From Agromyces italicus DSM 16388 (GTDB taxonomy: Bacteria; Actinomycetota; Actinomycetes; Actinomycetales; Microbacteriaceae), in NCBI RefSeq assembly GCF_000421545.1, contig NZ_ATXF01000004.1, positions 434,001 through 498,000 of the forward strand: DNA of 64,000 nucleotides, read 5' to 3'. The notes beneath the pieces are model-generated. The model did no database searches and had not been told where the DNA came from. It worked only from the letters and a program-made list of their open reading frames with translations. Both the position numbers and the translations under genes were made by a program. This document shows, piece by piece, positions 59,525-64,000 of the stretch; position 1 is the first letter of the stretch, and each line of letters opens with the position of its first letter.

Positions 59525-61123
59525 GTGCTCGCCGTCCATGATCTCGAGATCCGCGTGGGTGCCCGCGTGCTCATGGAGCACGTGAACTTCCGCGTCTCCG
59601 ACGGCGACAAGATCGGCCTCGTCGGCCGCAACGGGGCGGGCAAGACGACGCTCACGAAGACGCTCGCCGGCGAGACGCTGCCGAGCGACGGCAAGATCGA
59701 CCGTTCGGGCGAGATCGGCTACCTCCCGCAGGACCCCCGCTCGGGCGACCCCGAGATGCTCGCGCGCACGCGCATCCTCGATGCGCGCGGCCTCGGCTCG
59801 CTCGTGCTCGGCATGCACGAGGCATCCATGAACATGGGCAGCGACGACCCGGTCGTCGCCGAGAAGGCGATGAAGAAGTACGGCAACCTCACCGATCGCT
59901 TCAACGCGCTCGGCGGGTACGCCGCCGAGGCCGAGGCCGCCTCGATCGCCTCGAACCTGAACCTGCCCGACCGCATTCTCGACCAGCCGCTGAAGACGCT
60001 CTCGGGCGGTCAGCGCCGGCGCATCGAGCTCGCACGCATCCTCTTCTCCGACGCCGACACGATGATCCTCGACGAACCGACGAACCACCTCGACGCCGAC
60101 TCGGTCGTGTGGCTCCGCGAGTTCCTGAAGGGCTACAAGGGCGGCGTCATCGTCATCTCGCACGACGTCGTGCTCGTCGAGGAGGTCGTGAACCGCGTCT
60201 TCTACCTCGACGCGAACCGCTCGATGATCGACATCTACAACATGGGCTGGAAGCACTACCAGCGCCAGCGCGCCGCCGACGAGGAGCGCCGCAAGAAGGA
60301 GCGCGCGAACGCCGAGAAGAAGGCCGACGTCCTGAAGCTCCAGGCTGCGAAGTTCGGCGCGAAGGCCTCGAAGGCCGCCGCCGCCCACCAGATGGTCGCC
60401 CGCGCCGAGAAGCTGCTCGCCGGCCTCGAGGAGGTGCGCGCCGTCGACCGGGTCGCGAAGCTGCGCTTCCCGACCCCGGCGCCGTGCGGTCGCACACCCA
60501 TCACGGCGAGCGACCTGTCGAAGAGCTACGGCTCGCTCGAGATCTTCACCGCCGTCGACCTCGCGATCGACCGCGGGTCGAAGGTCGTCATCATCGGGCT
60601 GAACGGCGCGGGCAAGACGACGTTGCTGCGCATCCTCGCGGGCGTCGACGCCCCCGACACCGGCATCGTCGAAGCCGGTCACGGCCTGCGGGTCGGGTAC
60701 TACGCGCAGGAGCACGAGACCATCGACGTCAAGCGCTCGGTGCTCGAGAACATGGTGAGCTCCTCGCCGAACCTCACCGAGACCGAGGCGCGCAAGGTGC
60801 TCGGTTCGTTCCTCTTCACCGGCGACGACGTGCACAAGCCCGCGGGCGTGCTCTCAGGCGGTGAGAAGACCAGGCTCGCGCTCGCGATGATCGTCGTCTC
60901 GGGTGCCAACGTGCTGCTCCTCGACGAGCCGACGAACAACCTCGACCCCGCGAGCCGCGCCGAGATCCTCGATGCGCTCGCGCACTACGAGGGCTCGGTC
61001 GTGCTCGTCTCGCACGACCCGGGCGCCGTCGAGGCGCTCAACCCCGAGCGGGTGCTCATCATGCCGGACGGCACCGAAGACCACTGGAGCCGCGAGTACC
61101 AGGAGCTCATCGAGCTGGCCTGA
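59525..61123 (+). CDS. ABC-F ATPase
   Basis: GTG 59525 is preceded by CCAGGAGGCCCGTC and gives 532 residues. Two ATPase domains: GRNGAGKTTLTKTL/LSGGQRRRIELA/MILDEPTNHLDADS, then GLNGAGKTTLLRIL/LSGGEKTRLALA/LLLDEPTNNLDPA. The linker between is highly charged (ADEERRKKERANAEKKADVL). No membrane part. ABC-F proteins act on ribosomes in translation or antibiotic protection. This resembles resident actinobacterial members, not the known resistance types. Confidence 0.92.
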   Translation: MLAVHDLEIRVGARVLMEHVNFRVSDGDKIGLVGRNGAGKTTLTKTLAGETLPSDGKIDRSGEIGYLPQDPRSGDPEMLARTRILDARGLGSLVLGMHEASMNMGSDDPVVAEKAMKKYGNLTDRFNALGGYAAEAEAASIASNLNLPDRILDQPLKTLSGGQRRRIELARILFSDADTMILDEPTNHLDADSVVWLREFLKGYKGGVIVISHDVVLVEEVVNRVFYLDANRSMIDIYNMGWKHYQRQRAADEERRKKERANAEKKADVLKLQAAKFGAKASKAAAAHQMVARAEKLLAGLEEVRAVDRVAKLRFPTPAPCGRTPITASDLSKSYGSLEIFTAVDLAIDRGSKVVIIGLNGAGKTTLLRILAGVDAPDTGIVEAGHGLRVGYYAQEHETIDVKRSVLENMVSSSPNLTETEARKVLGSFLFTGDDVHKPAGVLSGGEKTRLALAMIVVSGANVLLLDEPTNNLDPASRAEILDALAHYEGSVVLVSHDPGAVEALNPERVLIMPDGTEDHWSREYQELIELA

Positions 61124-61142
61124 GGCACCTCGAGTGGCCGCC

Positions 61143-61982
61143 TCACCGCCGGTCGAGCACGCCGTCCTCGTAGTCGGCGTCCTCGCCGCCGCGGTTCTGC
61201 GGTTTCGGGCGCCGCGGCACGCGCCGCGAGGCATCCGATGCACCGGATGCCTCGGCGAGGCCCTTGCGCTCCTGGTTCGCCGCCCAGCCGAGACCGATGA
61301 AGGCGAGCAGTGCGAAGACGTACCACTGGAGCGCGTACGAGAGGTGCGGGCCCTCGTCGCGTTCGGGGCGCGGCGCCGCGAGCGGCGGTTCGGTCGCGTC
61401 GTCGCCCGACTGCACGAGGATGCCGTAGGCCCCCGTGTAGGCGGGCTCGCCGACGCGCTCGGCGAGCTCGCCGAGGTCGATCGTCGCGAACTCGATGCCG
61501 GTGCTCGTGCGACCCTCGATGCGCCCCTCGCCGGCCTTCAGACGAGCGGTCGCCTCGACCTGCCCGGGGGGCGCCTCGGGGATCTCGCTCGGCCGGCCGT
61601 CGGAGTTCTGCGGAATCCAGCCGCGGTCGATCATGATGACGGTGCCGCCGTCGAGGCGGAACGGGGTGATCACCTCGAAGCCCGTGGTGCCGCCGAACGG
61701 GCGGTTGCGCACGACGACCTCGTCGGCCGGCAGGTACTCGCCCGAGAGCTCCACGACCTGCCAGCGCTGATCGACGTCGAACGCGGCAGGGTCTGGCAGC
61801 GCCTCGTCGACGGGGATGGGCTCCGCGTCGTAGTTCGCATCGATGCGGGCGACCTCGGCGAGCGCCTCGGCGCGACGGTTGAGCTGCCAGGTGCCGAGTG
61901 CCGAGCAGACGATCGCGAAGATGATCGTCAGCGCGAGGTAGCCGGCCCAGCGCCGTGCCAGGAGGAAACGCCACTCGTTCAC
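61143..61982 (-). CDS. SURF1-family cytochrome oxidase assembly protein
   Basis: GTG at 61982 gives 279 residues. An N-terminal helix (WAGYLALTIIFAIVCSALGT) then WQLNRRAEAL, a SURF1 signature, is followed by an extracytoplasmic part (VVVRNRPFGGTTGFEVITPF, IMIDRGWIPQNSDGRP). A C-terminal helix comes last (LQWYVFALLAFIGLGWAANQ). SURF1 inserts haem in the aa3 oxidase. The 86-codon gene upstream ends inside its start (GTGA). Confidence 0.9.
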   Translation of the reverse strand: MNEWRFLLARRWAGYLALTIIFAIVCSALGTWQLNRRAEALAEVARIDANYDAEPIPVDEALPDPAAFDVDQRWQVVELSGEYLPADEVVVRNRPFGGTTGFEVITPFRLDGGTVIMIDRGWIPQNSDGRPSEIPEAPPGQVEATARLKAGEGRIEGRTSTGIEFATIDLGELAERVGEPAYTGAYGILVQSGDDATEPPLAAPRPERDEGPHLSYALQWYVFALLAFIGLGWAANQERKGLAEASGASDASRRVPRRPKPQNRGGEDADYEDGVLDRR

Positions 61983-62236
61983 GCGCGGCCCCCCGCCGAG
62001 GCATCCGTCGCCGCATCGCCCGTGTGCTCGAAGGCGATGACCCCGACCGGGAAGGAACGCGACTCGAGGAACTCGCGGAGGTAGCCGACGTGCTCGTCGC
62101 ACGCGAGCCAGGTCTTGCCCCGTTCACCCGTGTGGATGCGGGGATTGCGCCAATCGATGCGCCAGACGGCCGCCTCGCGGCATCCGGCGCGCGAACAACC
62201 GCCCTGGGTGGGCGCGCCGCCCAGTCCGCCGATCAT
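61979..62236 (-). CDS. Small zinc-ribbon-like protein
   Basis: 85 residues. CSRAGCREAAVWRIDW…TWLACDEHVGYLREFLESRSF carries four possible metal ligands (C-x4-C, C-x2-H). Homologues in actinobacteria lie between SURF1 and DUF3099 genes, as here, with overlapping ends. Function unknown. Confidence 0.8.
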   Translation of the reverse strand: MIGGLGGAPTQGGCSRAGCREAAVWRIDWRNPRIHTGERGKTWLACDEHVGYLREFLESRSFPVGVIAFEHTGDAATDASAGGRA

Positions 62237-62559
62237 GCGGCTCCTCGCTCGTGATGCCCGTCCGGCGCGGTGCCGGTGTCGCCGGAACCCGCCGCGGGCG
62301 GGGGAGTGCGCCGCACCAGCCCGCCGGGGCGGAGCACCCGACTCGTGCGACTCGGACTGCCGACGTTCGCGAGAACGACGGCGAAATAGGGAAGGAAGAT
62401 CGCGCCGGCCGCGCAGACCGCGAGCCACCAGCCGTCGACGAAGAGCATCGCGACGATGCAGAGCACGCGGATCGACATCGCGATCGTGTACTTGATCATC
62501 CGCGAGCGACGCTCCGCCTCGGGTGAGGGCGGCAGCGTGGTGATCGACTGCTGCTTCAT
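62233..62559 (-). CDS. DUF3099 membrane protein
   Basis: From ATG 62559 (MKQQSITTLPPSPEAERRSRM) 108 residues; a GTG at 62595 adds 12. Two helices (MIKYTIAMSIRVLCIVAMLFVDG and WWLAVCAAGAIFLPYFAVVLAN), the DUF3099 pattern. The stop overlaps the next ATG (ATGA). Function unknown. Confidence 0.8.
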   Translation of the reverse strand: MKQQSITTLPPSPEAERRSRMIKYTIAMSIRVLCIVAMLFVDGWWLAVCAAGAIFLPYFAVVLANVGSPSRTSRVLRPGGLVRRTPPPAAGSGDTGTAPDGHHERGAA

Positions 62560-62692
62560 GCTGGTCGCCGCAGGCCTGACGGCGCTCCTCTTCACTCAAG
62601 CCTACGTCGATTCGGGCCCGGCGGATGCCCCGTGGAGCGAGCCTCTATGCTGGGACGGGCCGCACGGCCGAACCTGCAGAACGGAGTCCAGC

Positions 62693-63403
62693 ATGACGAC
62701 GAGCCGCACCGTCCTCGTGACCGGTGGCAATCGCGGCATCGGCCACGCGATCGCCCGCGAGTTCCTCGCGCAGGGGCACCGCGTCGCGGTGACCGCCCGC
62801 TCGGGCGAAGGCCCCGAAGGCGCCCTCACGGTGCGCGCCGACGTCACCGATTCCGAGTCGGTCGATCGGGCGTTCTCCGAGGTCGAGGCCGCGCTCGGCC
62901 CCGTCGAGGTCGTCGTGGCGAACGCCGGCATCACGCGCGACATGCTGCTCATGCGCATGAGCGACGACGACTTCGCGAGCGTCGTCGACACGAACCTCAC
63001 GGGAGCCTTCCGCATCGTGAAGCGCGCCTCGAAGGGCATGCTCAAGGCGCGGTTCGGCCGCATCGTGCTGATCTCGAGCGTCGTCGGCCTCTACGGCTCG
63101 GCGGGACAGGTCAACTACGCCTCGTCGAAGGCCGGCCTCGTCGGCATGGCCCGCTCGCTCACGCGCGAACTCGGCGCCCGCAGCATCACCGCCAACGTCG
63201 TCGCGCCCGGCTTCATCGAGACCGACATGACCGACGAACTCCCCGAGGCGCAGCAGGCCGAGTACAAGAAGAACATCCCGCTCGGCCGCTTCGCCTCGCC
63301 CGACGAGGTCGCGCGCGTCGTCGCGTGGCTCGCGGGCGACGACGCCGGCTACATCTCGGGCGCCGTCATCCCGGTCGACGGCGGCCTCGGCATGGGGCAC
63401 TGA
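62693..63403 (+). CDS. fabG: 3-oxoacyl-ACP reductase (FabG), SDR family
   Basis: 236 residues, NADPH site TGGNRGIG, then NAGITRDMLLMRM, active Ser-Tyr-Lys in ISSVVGLYGSAGQVNYASSKAG, and PGFIETDMT. FabG-type end FLAG-like GYISGAVIPVDGGLGMGH. Reduces 3-oxoacyl-ACP in fatty-acid synthesis. In actinobacteria with FAS-I it may serve other acyl chains (MabA-like). Divergent from the DUF3099 gene. Confidence 0.92.
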   Translation: MTTSRTVLVTGGNRGIGHAIAREFLAQGHRVAVTARSGEGPEGALTVRADVTDSESVDRAFSEVEAALGPVEVVVANAGITRDMLLMRMSDDDFASVVDTNLTGAFRIVKRASKGMLKARFGRIVLISSVVGLYGSAGQVNYASSKAGLVGMARSLTRELGARSITANVVAPGFIETDMTDELPEAQQAEYKKNIPLGRFASPDEVARVVAWLAGDDAGYISGAVIPVDGGLGMGH

Positions 63404-63427
63404 CGGCCCTCTCCGCGTGAACGCGCT

Positions 63428-64000
63428 TCAGCCGCGCAGGCCGAGCACGGCGAGCACCGCGCCGAGGTCGGGGCGGTCGATCGCGAGATCGGCCTGAGCC
63501 CGAACCACGGGCTTCGCACAGAACGCGATGCCGAGCGCGGCGCGATCGAGCATCTTCAGGTCGTTCGCGCCGTCGCCGACGGCGACCGTACGGGCGAGGG
63601 GGATGCCTCCGGCCGCCGCCCACTCCTCGAGCGACCTCGCCTTCGCCGCGGCATCGACGATGGGGCCGTCGACGCGGCCGGTGAGCCGCCCATCAGTGAG
63701 CTCGAGCCGGTTCGCCCGGCAGAAGTCGAGGCCGAGGCGTTCGGCGAGCGGGTCGAGCAGCTCGTGGAACCCGCCCGACACGACGCCCACGAGCCCCCCG
63801 GCCGCGTGCACGCCGTCGATGAGCTCCTGGACCCCGTCGGTGGGGGTCATGCGCTCGCGAGCGGCGGCGAGCACCGCCGCGTCGAGCCCGGCGAGCGTGG
63901 CGACGCGTTCGCGCAGGCTCTCGGCGAAGTCGAGCTCGCCGCGCATCGCACGTTCGGTGACGGCGGCGACGTGCTCGAGGCTGCCGGCCGCCTCGGCGAG
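63428..64000 (-). CDS. serB: Phosphoserine phosphatase SerB, 3' part
   Basis: The frame runs through the right edge, so the 5' part with the DxDxT nucleophile lies outside. Seen here: MRGELDFAESLRERVATLAG, VVSGGFHELLDPLAERLGLD (motif II Ser), and DGANDLKMLDRAALGIAFCA (motif III/IV: GDGANDLKML). These are the HAD signatures of SerB, the last step of serine synthesis. It is convergent with fabG, 25 bases away. Confidence 0.9.
   Translation of the reverse strand, partial: LAEAAGSLEHVAAVTERAMRGELDFAESLRERVATLAGLDAAVLAAARERMTPTDGVQELIDGVHAAGGLVGVVSGGFHELLDPLAERLGLDFCRANRLELTDGRLTGRVDGPIVDAAAKARSLEEWAAAGGIPLARTVAVGDGANDLKMLDRAALGIAFCAKPVVRAQADLAIDRPDLGAVLAVLGLRG

Noticed and set aside
1..64000. 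CRISPR arrays or cas genes
   Set aside because: No regularly spaced short direct repeats or Cas motifs were seen anywhere.

Overview
The window is high-GC DNA. The gene content points to an actinobacterium, most likely Microbacteriaceae: SURF1, ABC-F and SerB neighbours, cell-wall-binding repeat proteins, a Bkd-type 2-oxoacid dehydrogenase, and GTG starts with GGAGG-type ribosome sites. It reads as a junction between an accessory region of stacked insertions (1 to about 45.7 kb) and ordinary chromosome (about 45.7 to 64 kb).

Left part (1-11.96 kb). A methyltransferase 3' end, an IS30-family remnant and two abutting IS21-like termini lead into a segment (743-11955). This segment is bounded by inverted TGTAGGTTC ends and a 5-bp direct repeat, GGCGA. 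It carries two cargo blocks separated by a broken istB. The first block has a GntR regulator, a polar amino-acid ABC transporter and a DAO-type FAD oxidoreductase. The second has an aquaglyceroporin, a MetX-like alpha/beta hydrolase, an IclR regulator, a DhaL-DhaK in-frame fusion and an extra DhaL. Matching TTCGA-N5-TCGAA palindromes precede the porin and the kinase genes. The segment abuts a 5'-truncated dnaB fragment.

Second part (12.47-26.76 kb). This is a ten-gene, one-strand, tightly overlapping cluster. It encodes a Dpp-type peptide ABC transporter, an N-acyl-D-amino-acid deacylase, two SxxK serine hydrolases, a LysA-like PLP decarboxylase, a D-serine-dehydratase/D-threonine-aldolase-like PLP enzyme and a PucR regulator. 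It looks like uptake and breakdown of D-amino-acid peptides, possibly cell-wall stem peptides.

Third part (27.1-45.7 kb). This is a mobilizable or conjugative-element remnant with a defence flavour. It has a MobF/TrwC relaxase-helicase, small conserved cargo proteins, an excisionase-like HTH protein, a GIY-YIG protein, a pilin pseudogene, an EcsC-family protein and an ApeA/HEPN-like protein. It ends with a three-gene restriction-modification-like operon in which the parts of a gamma-class methylase are split between proteins. The region stops at a tRNA-like 3' end with a strong terminator, the usual form of an integration scar. No integrase or type IV secretion genes are visible.

Right part (45.7-64 kb). 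These look like resident chromosomal genes: a PQQ-type dehydrogenase with cell-wall-binding repeats, glutathione peroxidase, a branched-chain 2-oxoacid dehydrogenase (E1a/E1b/E2) with an Lrp regulator, an MpaB-like oxygenase, a SLT-type wall enzyme, a GH3 lipoprotein, YceI, an AlkZ-like winged-helix protein, ABC-F, SURF1, DUF3099, FabG and the 3' part of serB.
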